Shown piece by piece: positions 45,840 to 56,321 of a stretch of DNA of 64,000 nucleotides. The translations under genes were made by a program, and so were the position numbers. This DNA is from Arcuatula senhousia (Eukaryota > Mollusca > Bivalvia > Mytilida > Mytilidae). Each line of letters begins with the position of its first letter. Within the stretch, counting starts at the first letter, position 1. The notes beneath the pieces are model-generated. The model did not search any database. It was not told the DNA's origin and was given only the letters and a program-made list of their open reading frames with translations. Where the stretch lies: NCBI GenBank assembly GCA_963971305.1, contig OZ020304.1, positions 16,784,103 to 16,848,102 of the forward strand, in the 5' to 3' direction.

Positions 45840-46112
45840 ATGATAAAACTGTTAATTATCCGTCTAAATTTCAAAATTGTCTAAACCCTAAGGTTCTTCC
45901 TACCCCAGACATAGGTTGAATATCTTAGTAATAATTTGGTTCCCCAGTTTGGTAGTTTTGGTTATACTGTTCTATGCTCTTCATATTCATACAGTGTTTG
46001 GCATTTTCAATATTTTTGGTAGAGCGCCTCTGATGAGTCTTGAATAGACGAAACGCGCGTCAGGCGTAGCAAAATTTATTGTCTGGAACTTTGTTGTCAT
46101 TTGTATTTCAAA
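45840..46112 (+). repeat. Hammerhead-bearing repeat H1, copy 2
   Basis: Reverse complement of 38250-38530 with a few differences. It contains the intact ribozyme core listed separately. The minus-strand frame 45987-46199 contains FATPDARFVYSRLIRGALPK, which is merely the translation of the repeat. Confidence 0.9.
46024..46067 (+). ncRNA. Type I hammerhead self-cleaving ribozyme, intact core
   Basis: Reading plus strand: stem I 5' strand GCGCCT (46024-46029); CTGATGA (46030-46036); stem II GTCT/AGAC with 5-base loop (46037-46049); GAAA (46050-46053); short stem III of A-T and C-G closing GCGC (46053-46060); cleavage-site C (46061) of GTC; stem I 3' strand AGGCGT (46062-46067). Stem I pairs six of six, with one G-T wobble. 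All invariant positions are present: C3, U4, G5, A6, G8, A9, G12, A13, A14, the A15.1-U16.1 pair, H17 = C, and a G10.1-C11.1 pair. The expected cut is between 46061 and 46062. Very short stem III hammerheads of this kind are known from Schistosoma satellites, Penelope-like elements and metazoan retrozymes. Activity in this copy is inferred, not shown. Confidence 0.85.
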
Positions 46113-46826
46113 TGAAAATTGTATAACTGATGTTAAATTTGATATGGTTGATGTGCCATTGTTGTTTTTACTTGTCACATAAAACATACCAATGAACAAG
46201 CCAACGCTAGCATTACCCCAACAACTGTTTACCGACTAGATGCTTGTATCGCGACTTACTTCGTTTTTTTTTCTCATTTGATTCAAGAAGACGCTATACA
46301 CGACCCTCTGAGACCTATTTTCACGTTTTTTTTTTCATTGAAGTCGTTGTCACAGTACATCAAAATTTTAGAAACTTTGAACGGCGTTAGCGCTTGCCAA
46401 TATCTTAATCATGGAAAGTATTGGTATATGCTAACATTCAGTAATTATAGTGACCAATACTTGATAATTATAAGAGCAGATTAAGCATTAATTTTGCAAT
46501 TCTTTCGTATACGGCACATGTATAACATGTAGTTAAAAGTGTCTTTAACAAGATAATTATCATTTGATTTTACCATCAAGGAGAAATGAAGGATGAAATC
46601 TGCACTTAAATAGTTTCTCTGTTTATAATTACATCTTTGCAGTTCTCTACAAAATATACTTTTAATGAATATCGGCCTTAAAAGCAATTCTACACCGCTA
46701 AAACGGGTGCATGATATATCATACCCTTAAAATAACAAACATTCTACAGAAACCATCAGTGCCTCCAAATGAACTTTTGAAAATCTGAATCCGATTTAAC
46801 AAAGGTCAACTACTACATAACTTGTG
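46113..46826. other. No recognisable feature
   Basis: AT-rich DNA. Frames at 46278-46484 and 46481-46687 have no domain. Confidence 0.45.
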
Positions 46827-47366
46827 CAATCGAATGTCGTTAGTTAGTTAGTTATTGCTTTACTCCCAAGCAGCACGATTTCGGCTATATCCGGGAGATG
46901 AACATGAAAGTGATGATACAATGAACATGAAATGATGATGAAGTGGAGGAAATAGGGACACAAGGCCAATCGGGTAGGAGAATTTTGACTGCCACTGGAA
47001 AAAGGAGTGATGGGTAGGGACGGGAAATTTAGCCTCCTGCATGGGGATCCTACGGGTCCTACTCTAACCGAGACCTGCAGCAGAGTTCTTTAACGTGCGA
47101 GGAACGTGACATTTTTCCCAACACGGTGCACCACTATGGTTTGCGGTCAGGTTTTCCGCATTCTCGCCTGACGACGCCCCATCTCTCGATGTCAGGGCTG
47201 CCCCATTCAACCACCTAGGGCACACATCCCAGTCGCTTTGTGGGCAAAGCGGCCTGACCCCGATGTCAGGTTTCTGAGCGCTCTTTAGTGGACTTTTACC
47301 GACAAGCTTAGCGCTGCTGCGGGCCTATTCGCCTCCCGGGCCCTGCACGGGACCAATCGAATGTCG
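46827..47366 (-). mobile_element. Retroposon family R, full-length copy (minus) with target-site duplication
   Basis: Body 46840-47353 (514 bp), in reverse orientation to and nearly the same as 27687-28207. The 13-bp direct repeat CAATCGAATGTCG flanks it (46827-46839 and 47354-47366). The tail side reads TTAGTTAGTTAGTTA. GC-rich against its surroundings. The 60-codon minus-strand frame at 46860-47042 is part of the repeat. Confidence 0.9.
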
Positions 47367-47715
47367 AAAAAAGAAAATGCACATTTGAGTATTATTGTAA
47401 TTGAATATTAAAATCCTCAGTGCAAGGTCTTGAAATCTGGTGAAAGCAATTTGATTGCTGTATTGCAAACAACTGATTGATATGATTCTTTGATCATGCG
47501 CATTTATTTTGCTTATAATTTGTTATTATTATAACAAACAAAGCAGACAATTGCCATTTTGCAATAACCGAGTTATATTTCTTATTGATAAATAAACAAT
47601 TGATGAAAGAAAACATGAGTTTTGAATTTTATAAATTTCAAAATGTTGTTAGGTTGCATTTCCTTTTGTGTCAGTTAATTTTTAAAAGGACAAATAGACC
47701 TTTATATATTCATTC

Positions 47716-47812
47716 ATTTTCTCCGGTATGACTGATTCGTTTTTTGTCATTTTCTCTGGACTATGAGATGGTCATTCAAGTTCGGTAGTTTTGTTATTAC
47801 CTTTATTTCATT
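47716..47812 (+). repeat. Dispersed repeat family A, fragment
   Basis: TTCTCCGGTATGACTGATTC and CATTCAAGTTCGGTAGTTTT match the 3' end of family A in plus orientation. Confidence 0.8.
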
Positions 47813-48254
47813 ATAGAAAAGGGTTAAGTGTTTTAATACATAGGTGTACATTTTCTTTTTGAGTGCAAATAAACTACACTGCAAAATCAAATTTGCGACA
47901 TACTTATTCGAGTCTTTTTGAACTACATGTTTATGAATTGTCGACCGAATTATTGAATCCATATTAAAATATATAAAACTTAATTAAAAAAAATATTCGT
48001 CATCTTTTTGTAATTGTTTTCCATAAGTAATATCCAGAGATGATACTGAGATATTGAATAAGTCGACAAATGAAAAATTCAACGAGAGAAAATAACTTAG
48101 GGACGGACCATTTAACTTGAAAGGGGGGGGGTGTGCATTGGTTTTTTGTTTTGATCAGAAAATATTTTTCCGGACAAAATATTTATTTTTCGAAGGCGTC
48201 GCGACAGAATATTTTTTTTCATTATCAGCATTATTTTTTATAGCAGAAATCCTT
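47813..48254. other. No recognisable feature
   Basis: AT-rich, with a G-run at 48124-48131. Confidence 0.45.
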
Positions 48255-48715
48255 CTTCAGAATATTTTCCAATCGTCAACATTTCCTTCTTGTGTAGCAA
48301 CATTATGTCCTCTCTGGCTTATGAAGTTTTCGAATCACAGTTGATTGGTTACTCAAGCGCTTGCGGGAATTACATCGATTTCCTTTGCAGAGCGTCACGT
48401 TTAACACAAAAATTGCTAACAAGGGCTATGTTTATATCTCAAAAATGATTGCAGATGTTGGTTTGTCGTAACGTTTTGTTTTGTCTTCCATTACCGGATT
48501 TGACACACTGAATTGGAAATAAGCAGCACAACGGGTGTGCTACCCTTCCGTAGCACAAGAGTTCACTCTTGTTTTGACTTGATTTTTACGGTGTTGATTT
48601 CAATTCGGTTGATTTTATGTTTTGTGTTTCTTCGTGCTGTTCTTGTTCGTGTTTACCGGGTTTGTCGTTGTCCTTTCGGACTTTTGACACTCGAAACCCG
48701 CCTCATATTGCTTCT
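48255..48715 (+). pseudogene. Decayed retroelement C-terminal fragment with 3' tail
   Basis: The coding remnant (about 48255-48445) still shows the equivalents of SNIP..LAYGVYVSQLIRYS.ACGNYIDFL.RA..LT.KLL with frameshifts. Shared nucleotide blocks are TTGTGTAGCAACATT, GGCTTATG.AGTTT and TTGCGGGAATTACATCGATT. The tail follows with GGGTGTGCTACCCTTCCGTA, AGAGTTCACTCTTGTT and TTTCGGACTTTTGACACTCG. Frames of 75 and 68 codons here are relics. Confidence 0.75.
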
Positions 48716-48929
48716 ATGATCATAAAGTTGTTGAAGGTAAACAATTAAGATGCCAAGAAATAATATCAAACTTGTTTATCTGAATTAACAGTGCAATGCG
48801 GCATAAATTCTTAATAGATTTGTAGGATATGTATTTTGAACATTAACGTATTTTATTCCAAAGCACAATTTTTGTATAAAGTAAGCATTTTTTTAAAGAT
48901 TTTTTTCCTTAACAAAACAAAATTAAACG
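48716..48929. other. No recognisable feature
   Basis: Short AT-rich gap between the retroelement tail and segment E. Confidence 0.4.
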
Positions 48930-49200
48930 CAATAAGTTACATCATCTGTCTACTATTTTACAGTTTACTGCTTTTAATAAGATAACAGTCAAAGGCAAAA
49001 TATACGTTTAAGTCACGACGAGGCAATTAAATGAACGTAGACGTCGGGTCTTTTCATGTCATGCCTAAAAACATTAGTTTCCCTAAAAGAAGGCTATAAA
49101 AGGAATAGTTCTATAAATTGTATTAAAGTACAAAACTGTTTGCTGTCTGGAGGATGAATTAAATATGTCTTAAATAATAATTATATGTGTTTTCGATATA
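48930..49200 (+). repeat. Paralogous segment E, copy 3
   Basis: CTACTATTTTACAGTTTACT, GACGTCGGGTCTTTTCATGT and ATTAAAGTACAAAACTG with TGTCTGGAGG follow the order seen at 39365-39620 and, less completely, at 31920-32205. Confidence 0.6.
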
Positions 49201-49728
49201 ATCAGAACATGAGAAAGCTATCTTGAGAAGATGGTACAATAGATACCATCTAGAAACATGTAACAACTGATTACAAAAATGAACATTTGGGTTTCAACTT
49301 TCCATTCATTGTAATTCAAATGCTGATTGTAGGAGGTATAATCCTTGACGAAATTAACAGTCGTTCTCTTTGTTATGGATGATCTTAAATTTAGCCTTAA
49401 CATGTTTATTTTGATTGTTTTAGTGTATTTATATGCATCCAAATAACTAAACTAAATACAAAAATATTCATGCCTTGCGATATTAACATTCTTAGTTCTG
49501 GCATTTTATTAACTGACTGAAATGTTTTATACATTTTACAAAATACCGACCCATTTTAATCAATTTATTTCTTCGGATACACCAGAAATTCCATTTGATC
49601 TTCATGAAATAATATAATGCTCTTTTTATGCGCTGCGAAATGCCATATAATAAGTCAATCAGTTATTGTAATATTGATACCTTTTTCCTATCCGAAACTA
49701 GGAAAAAAGTCTAGTTTCCAAAAAAGTA

Positions 49729-50976
49729 TACTCACTCAAAAAAGAAACGCAACATGCAAAAATTTTAAAATTACATCGCATACTAAAGTCGAGTTTTATA
49801 TCATCAATTGTTGAAATATCATTATGAAATTTGACTTGGCAATTGTAGAGGGGCCACTTTTTCTTTAATTGCTAATTTTTTTATAAAATGTCTACAAATT
49901 GAGTGCGCATGCCAATCAGAATTATGTCATGCAGTTTGTTTGCAAGACAGTACTCAAACTGCCACCCCCATATTCAAAAGAACGTTCCGCACAAGATTTC
50001 AATATCTGATTCTCATCACCCAAAAGTTTGTGCTTTCTTTCCGTGGTTTTTGATTGCACAATTAGGCATTGGCGCATGCGCAGATCCGATTTAATCAGTA
50101 GATGTACGATTTTTCATAAGATCAAAATTTTCAGAAAGTCTTTAAAAAGCAAAAATGTCTTGTGTTTTACGTTTGTTATGTTATTGGTAAGGATTCTCAT
50201 GTTCCCATTTGACTCTTGATGCACTACACTCCACCCAATTTTTCAAAATCTCTGAACCTTCCTTCTCATATTGTTTGCCATTTGTTAGAATGTTTAGCAG
50301 AAGCTATCTTTGTAAAAATTGGAATTTTAGTTTACGACAATGTTTTGGTGCTGATATCATTCTGGATGAATAATCCAAGGAGAATTCCCTTGTTCAAAAC
50401 TCCTTCAACCGATATGTCGTGTGCAGGGGAAATTCACGCCTCATGTTGAGCCTGATTTTAACCACTTTAGACGGGATTATCGTTATGATAATGATGGTAT
50501 CAACGAAAGGAAGATTTTCGCATGGTTATGGAACCAAAAAAGTGACCGTTTCACATATTGGTTACCAGAATTAGTGGATGTTAGATAAGACTATCAATTT
50601 CTATGATTTTTCAAAGTTGGATAAGCACAAGCGCTAGCGCCACCCGATGTTTTTAAAAACGTGGGGTATGGGAGCAAAGGCTTCAATATGTGTGAAAATG
50701 GGGGCCAGAAGATCGTATGCAGCGTTTTTTTAGAAACAGAGAAAACACAAGTGAAGTCGTGATTTTATCATTTAGTCGGTATAACTTCAGTTGGCGCTGC
50801 GCCTTTGTTGGCTGGTAAATTTGAATTTTGTTTATATCACACGTAAGATTAACCATTTCTTAATGATTCTGCAAAATTTCACATTCGTACGTCAATTTTT
50901 AGTTGAAATTCATTAGTTTTTATTTCAATAGTATTTTAAGTATCTTTATATGTTGCGTTTCTTTTTTGAGAGAGTA
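49729..50976. mobile_element. TA-flanked inverted-repeat element, 1.25 kb
   Basis: The ends read TACTCACTCAAAAAAGAAAC (left) and the complement of TACTCTCTCAAAAAAGAAAC (right), both continuing GCAACAT. The element is bordered by TA, as for Tc1/mariner-type insertions. Inside, a stop-to-stop plus-strand frame (about 50404-50588, no ATG) reads VQGKFTPHVEPDFNHFRRDY and onward, which I do not recognise. No DDE/D catalytic pattern is seen, so it is called non-autonomous. Confidence 0.75.
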
Positions 50977-51224
50977 TATCATTTTGTTTTTTTTTTAACA
51001 TTTTGTGACAATTGTGATAATAAGGGATTGTTTTAGTTGTTATAAATGAATATTATATACATGTTTATATTGGAAAACCCAATCAGACCCGACCATACGA
51101 GATACCCATATGGTCATAAACATACACGTATGGTCGGGATACTAAAATGATTCGTATAATTTACACTTGGATAAAAGTTAGGGACCGCATGAAAATCAAC
51201 GAAATAGCCAAAAAGATTAATCTA
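50977..51224. other. No recognisable feature
   Basis: AT-rich spacer. It includes a short inverted pair CCATACGAGATACCCATATGG / ACGTATGGTCGG near 51092-51138. Confidence 0.4.
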
Positions 51225-52569
51225 TATGTTAGAGGCAATAGGTATAATTAGGCATTAAGCTTAAATCCTAGGCAATAAGATAATACCTAGTCATTAGTGT
51301 TAATGCCTAAATAGAATTTGGCATTAAGCTTAATGCCTAGGATTTAGGTCTAATGCCTGATTTTTTTCCATGAAAATTATTCTTATTGCCTAACCAGATA
51401 ATCTGATACATAATGAAAAGAAAATTTGAAATTAAAGGTTCAATATCAGTAAGTTTAGCTGAAATCATATTTCTTTGGATACTAGTAGGTAGCCCAATTT
51501 CAAACAAAATCAAATATTATCTATTTCTAATATTTTTTGTATTTAAGCTCACCTGGCCAAAGGCCATGTGAGCTTATGCCATCACTGTGTTCGTCATTGT
51601 CCGTCGTCGTTAACAATTTCAGAAATCTTCTCCTCTGAAACCACTGAACCAATGGAACTGAAACTTTGCATATTGGCAAGACAATAAAAAAACATAGCAA
51701 AAAGGTATCATAATGTTTTTTCATGTTCTTGGCTTATAGAAAGAAAACTACAGCAGATACAGAAAAGCTGTTGCTTACTTAAATGTTCAGCTTAATTAGC
51801 TCTACAAAAGTCTCCATAGGGTCGAAGTTGTCAGTTGACCCTTTATAGGGGTTACGGCCCCTAAAATAAGTTTATTTTTTATTTTTTGGCCTATGGAATG
51901 AAAACTGTAGCAGGTAGAGAGAAACTGTTGCTTGCTTAAATGTTCAGCTCATTTAGCTCTACAAAAGTCTTCATATGGTCGAAGTTGTCAGATGACCCCT
52001 TATAGGGGTCAGGGCCCCTTAAAGGCGAAATATATTGATTTTGGCTTTTAGAATGAAAGCTATTGCAGATAGAAAAAGCTGTTGCTTGCTTAAACATTCA
52101 GCTCATTTAGCTCTACAAAAGTTTACATTAGGTCTAAGTTATCAGATGAACCCATATAAGCGTTATAGCTCCTAAAATAATATTTAAACATGTTTTGGAC
52201 CAACAGAATGAAAGCTATAGTAGATAGAGAAAAGCTTGCATTAATGTTCAGCTTATTTAGCTCTACAAAAGTCTTTACAGAGTTGACATCAAGACCAGGT
52301 GAGCGATTCAGGCTCCTGAGAGCCTCTTGTTTCAGTTAAACTTATTAATATTGAAACTTTAATTTCAAATTTTCTTTTCATGATGTATCAGATTATCTGG
52401 TTAGGCAATAAGAATAATTTTCATTGAAAAAAATCAGGCATTAGACCTAAATCCTAGGCATTAAGCTTAATGCCAAATTCTATTGAGGCATTTACGCTAA
52501 TGACTAGGTATTATCTTATTGTCTAGGATTTAAGCTTAATGCCTAATTATACCTATTGCCTCTAACATA
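51225..52569. mobile_element. Foldback element with terminal inverted repeats of about 240 bp
   Basis: Left arm 51225-51463 and right arm 52331-52569 are inverted copies. The outer end reads TATGTTAGAGGCAATAGG. The arms hold sub-palindromes such as GGCATTAAGCTTAATGCC and repeated TAATGCCTA motifs. TA lies outside each end, compatible with a TA target. The interior holds a short unique part and element C, so it is either a composite or has been hit by a second insertion. Confidence 0.85.
51545..52331 (+). repeat. Element C, near-complete copy with four internal monomers of about 155 bp
   Basis: It begins AAGCTCACCTGGCCAAAGG, a near-perfect hairpin with AGCTCAC/GTGAGCT arms. It ends with GTGAGCGATTCAGGCTCCTG followed by the hairpin AGGCTC..GAGCCT and CTTGTTT. 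In between, a block with TTCAGCT.A.TTAGCTCTAC recurs at about 51786, 51942, 52097 and 52247. Part of this family is inverted at 926-1258, and its end matches the module inside every full satellite monomer of 1260-6542. Non-coding. Confidence 0.75.
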
Positions 52570-54334
52570 TACACCTCGCCAAAAGCTAAGCAACACCAAC
52601 TTTTTGAAACAATAGTAATTTTATGCTTTGAGATATTCGCATAATACAAAATGATGGAAAATCAAAAAGTAATTACATCAATGTATTAACTCTAATTATG
52701 TAATGGACTAGAGATGTTTTATCAGAAACATTTGCATGTCATGAAAATCCAACTTTTTGAAAATGGTATAAAAATTAAGATAAAATAGGGTTTAAAAAGT
52801 TTAACTTTCAATATCAATTGTAGACTTATAACAATTTATCAATGCATAAAATGTTTGCAAACATGACAAATTATCACTAAACAAACAAAAAAATACTAGT
52901 TTCAAGCTCAAGTTGCATCGCCGGTGTTCAACAAAGGGACTTAATCAGTTTTTGCAAAAAAAAGTATGAAAAACGCTAAAAACTCATTTTTTGCGAACGT
53001 GTAAGATTTTTTGTTTAAAACAAATTCAATGGTTTTCCTAGCCCTAAAACGCATGTTTAAACCTAAAAGATGTCACTACAGCATTTCAATTGTTTGAATT
53101 CCTACTAAAACATAGCCGTAATAAGGGGGGTTGGATACTTGAAATATGTTATTGGCATGAAAATATGCGATTCCTAGGTTCTTGTGTAAAGCAAAACTTT
53201 ACCATTGGTGAAAGTTACCACATCCATATTGATGAAATGTCAAACTTAACGTCTACTTTCGGCAATCGAAGCAAACTTTCACAATAATGCTTTTAAATGA
53301 AAATATCGAAAAACTGAAAAATATCCATTAGAAATAGACCACTATGAGATTTCCGGGACGGTTTTATGAGTATCATTTGTTATGAGTACCAATATGTCAC
53401 CTTTTAAATCATGCAATAAATGTAAAAAATCTGAAGTCAGCATTTTGTACTATGCAAAAGCCATGCAAAAATAAGCTTTCATTTCTTTGTTTAGGTCTCA
53501 AACCGGATAAAACAATCAAAAACTATGGATGTGATATCTTTACTTCCTAGTTGTTACTACAGAGCAAAAACATATGATTTTAATGATCAAAACTCTCAAT
53601 TAACGTCCCGTGCGGGGCCCGGGTGGCGAATAGGCCCGCAGCAGAGCCTAGCTTGTCGTAAGAGGCGACTAAGGGTCTTGGGATTCTGACGTCGGGTCAG
53701 TGCTCAGCCCACAAAGCGACCAAGTGTGTACCCTAGGTGGCTGAATAGGGTAGCCCTCGTCCGCGGGGGTTGTCAGGTCTATAATACGGAAACCCTGACC
53801 ACCGACCATAGTGGGCCAACGTGTGTGGAGAGTGCCACGCTTCATGCACGTAAAAGACCCCTTTGTGGACCGCCCAGTAGTGCACCACATAGGCTAAATT
53901 TTCCGCCCCTACCCACCTCTCCCCCTTTTCCTGTGGTTCTTCAAAATTTACTGGTCCTTTGTTTCCCACCCCATCTCCATATTTCATTTATCATCATCAT
54001 TTCATGTTCATTTTATCATCCTTTTCATGTTCATCGCCTGTAGATAACCTATATAGCGTTGCACGGGCGTAAAACACCAACTCACTCACTCACTCACTCT
54101 CAATTAACACATACCAAAAAACGTTACTGAAACAACACTTTTTGGGTTGCTTGATTTGTTTGGCAATATTGAATATTCTACAAAAGCCGATTATTGTACA
54201 ATGATTGATTAGAATCAGAAAATGTTGTAAATATGTGGAAGAAAATATAGGATAAATTTCAGGATATTGCTTATAGAAATATGTACGCTGTACTAACGTG
54301 ATATCAGGTGTTGCTTAACTTATGGCGAGGTGTA
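52570..54334. mobile_element. TA-flanked element (1.76 kb) carrying a nested retroposon
   Basis: Inverted termini of about 28 bp read CACCTCGCCAAAAGCTAAGC (52572 on) and CACCTCGCCATAAGTTAAGC on the complementary strand ending at 54332. TA flanks both sides (52570-52571 and 54333-54334). The left border lies immediately at the end of the foldback 51225-52569. Removing the nested retroposon leaves about 1.26 kb without a recognisable transposase. Non-autonomous Tc1/mariner-type is the likely class, by inference. Confidence 0.8.
53592..54108 (+). mobile_element. Retroposon family R, copy nested in the TA element
   Basis: Body 53605-54095 (491 bp). It begins GTCCCGTGCGGGGCCCGG and ends in CACT repeats after GGGCGTAAAACACC. 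It is flanked by the 13-bp direct repeat ACTCTCAATTAAC (53592-53604 and 54096-54108). It differs from the copies at 27687 and 46840 in sequence and in tail unit (CACT instead of TAAC), so it represents another subfamily. Three overlapping frames inside it are by-products. Confidence 0.88.
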
Positions 54335-54679
54335 TATATCTATAGTTAAATCTATCAGATAAAATGAAAGGATGTAAATATTTCTTTAATAACCAAACTG
54401 TGTTTTTTATTGGGAAAAGCATGGGTATATGGTTTGAACAACTAGAATTTTTTATCGATAATAATGAGTATCAATCTTTTAACAAAATGTTATAATTTGT
54501 AAGATTGTAAACTTTAAACTTTGATTCACCTTTTGTTTAAAAAATACAATTCATAAAGTTAATGCGATTTTATTTGCAGTCGGTGACAGTCTTAATTGCA
54601 GACAATTTTAGCTGGATTTTTTCGAGATTTTTTCATTGTCATGTTCACATTTACAGTACTTGTATGGTAAAAGCTTCTC
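54335..54679. other. No recognisable feature
   Basis: AT-rich flank of the nested elements. Confidence 0.45.
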
Positions 54680-54870
54680 TCACTCCCAATTAACCATTGT
54701 ACCATACACCATCCCCATATACTACCCCCTTCCCCATTCCCATCCCCATACACCATTTACCATCCCCATTCCCATCCCCATACAATATTTACCATCACCA
54801 TTTACCATTCAATTCCCATGCATCATATATTATCCACATACCCACAACACAATAGTTTATTATCCACAAT
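54680..54870. repeat. Degenerate CCATTTACC/CCCCATTCC low-complexity block, left
   Basis: Repeated CCATTTACCATCCCCAT-type motifs without a strict period. The 83-codon frame at 54636-54887 is a translation of this block. A matching block lies at 56612-56790. Confidence 0.8.
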
Positions 54871-55466
54871 CCATTTATATTATTTGATTATTTATTTATT
54901 ATTTATTTATTTAATGATAAATTAAATATAAATTTTGTTTCCATTTATTTATTTAATATTTAACTAAAAGAGTTGTTTTCGATATATTTTATTTATATCT
55001 GAAAGTTTGATAAGACATAATCCAAAAGAAATGTAAAGAGATCTCATGCCGTAATTTAAAACAACACACATGTTCATGTATACGACTTTAATTTGATCCT
55101 GAACTTTCCGGTAATTGGCACACTATTTGTTTGAATTATCAGTTGGTGTATACTTATGGATAACTTCAAACAAACTAATAATAGCATCAAAATACTTTGT
55201 TATTACAAAGTTTAACAAGATATTTAATCAAATAAAAGAATGAAAATCATGTTTACGATTTTATCAATTTTTAGAAAAAATAATGTCTTAACGCCATTTT
55301 AACATTATTTTATATTTTAGAATTGATATATAAGGTTACCTTCTTAATCACATAAATTGATGTATGTTTTATCTTCAATGTTCGTGATAAGTTTATGTTG
55401 AAATTTATAACGTAATTAACAGTTTAAATTTACTATTTATAAAAATGGGCCATACAAATTCAAAAA
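54871..55466. other. No recognisable feature
   Basis: Very AT-rich, with a TTTA-type low-complexity tract at 54880-54960. Confidence 0.45.
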
Positions 55467-55553
55467 ACAATTATAATATTAAATACGAAAGAATATGGAA
55501 TATGTGCCAGAAAGACACGATCCACATATTGAAATAATTTTGATAAATTCACT

Positions 55554-55595
55554 GCGTGTGAAGCGCTTTTCTGGATTAACCTTCATCAGACACGC
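55554..55595 (-). ncRNA. Hammerhead-like motif, unit 1 of H2
   Basis: Minus strand: stem I GCGTGT with ACACGC (six of six); CTGATGA at plus 55583-55589; GAAA at plus 55568-55571; stem III two A-T pairs closing GCGC; cleavage-site C (plus 55560). The stem II region (plus 55572-55582) has A opposite A at positions 10.1/11.1 and only two G-C pairs, which departs from the usual G-C closing pair. Activity is doubtful. Confidence 0.55.
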
Positions 55596-55937
55596 TAGGA
55601 GTAAAAAAACTTGGAAAACCGGTTGTATATCATATTTGATAAAACAAAAACAGAAGCCAAAAAATATTACAACAATGACCAAACAGATAAATTTATCAAT
55701 TCTTAAAGAAATAGCCAAACGTTGTCAACTTTTGGAAATATGCAAACTGTGTCTTTCAAACACATATTCCAGTACTCGAAAATATATATGAGCATACAAC
55801 TGAAGCACGGGGAAGCTTTCTACGACCTCCACACGGCACTAAAGCCAAACTCTGAAATAATATTAAATACGAGAGAATATGGAATATGTGCCAGAAAGAC
55901 ACGATCCACATATTGAAATGATTTTGATAAATTCACT

Positions 55938-55979
55938 GTGTGTGAAGCGCTATTCTGGATTAACCTTCATCAGACACAC
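55938..55979 (-). ncRNA. Hammerhead-like motif, unit 2 of H2 (core mutated)
   Basis: Same layout as unit 1. Stem I is GTGTGT with ACACAC, so the second pair changed on both strands and pairing is kept. The GAAA motif reads GAAT (plus 55952 is A), which removes the A15.1-U16.1 pair. Probably inactive. Confidence 0.5.
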
Positions 55980-56321
55980 TAGGAGTAAAAAAACTTGGAA
56001 AACCGGTTGTATGTTATATTTGATAAAACAAAAACAGAAGCCAAAAAATATTACAACAATGACCAAACAGATAAATTTATCAATTCTTAAAGAAATAGCT
56101 AAACGTTGTCAACTTTTGGAAATATGTAAATTGTGTCTTTCCAACACAGATTCCAGTACTCGAAAATATATATGAGCATACAACTGAAGCACGGGGAAGC
56201 TTTCAACGACCTCCACATGGCACTTAAGCCAAACTCTGAAATAATATTAAATACGAAAGAATATGGAATATGTGCCAGAAAGACACGATCCACATATTGA
56301 AATGATTTTGATAAATTCACT

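Noticed and set aside
45987..46199. 70-codon minus-strand ORF with FATPDARFVYSRLIRGALPK
   Set aside because: It is the antisense translation of the hammerhead repeat H1 and is not a protein.
49729..50976. Mariner transposase gene in the TA-flanked element
   Set aside because: I could not find a DDE/D pattern or a helix-turn-helix. The longest uninterrupted stretch near 50404-50588 has no recognisable transposase motif.
55495..55791. 98-codon ORFs repeated in the 384-bp units (also 55879-56175)
   Set aside because: Each unit carries the frame because of the tandem structure. The third unit loses it by a one-base deletion, and no domain is recognised.
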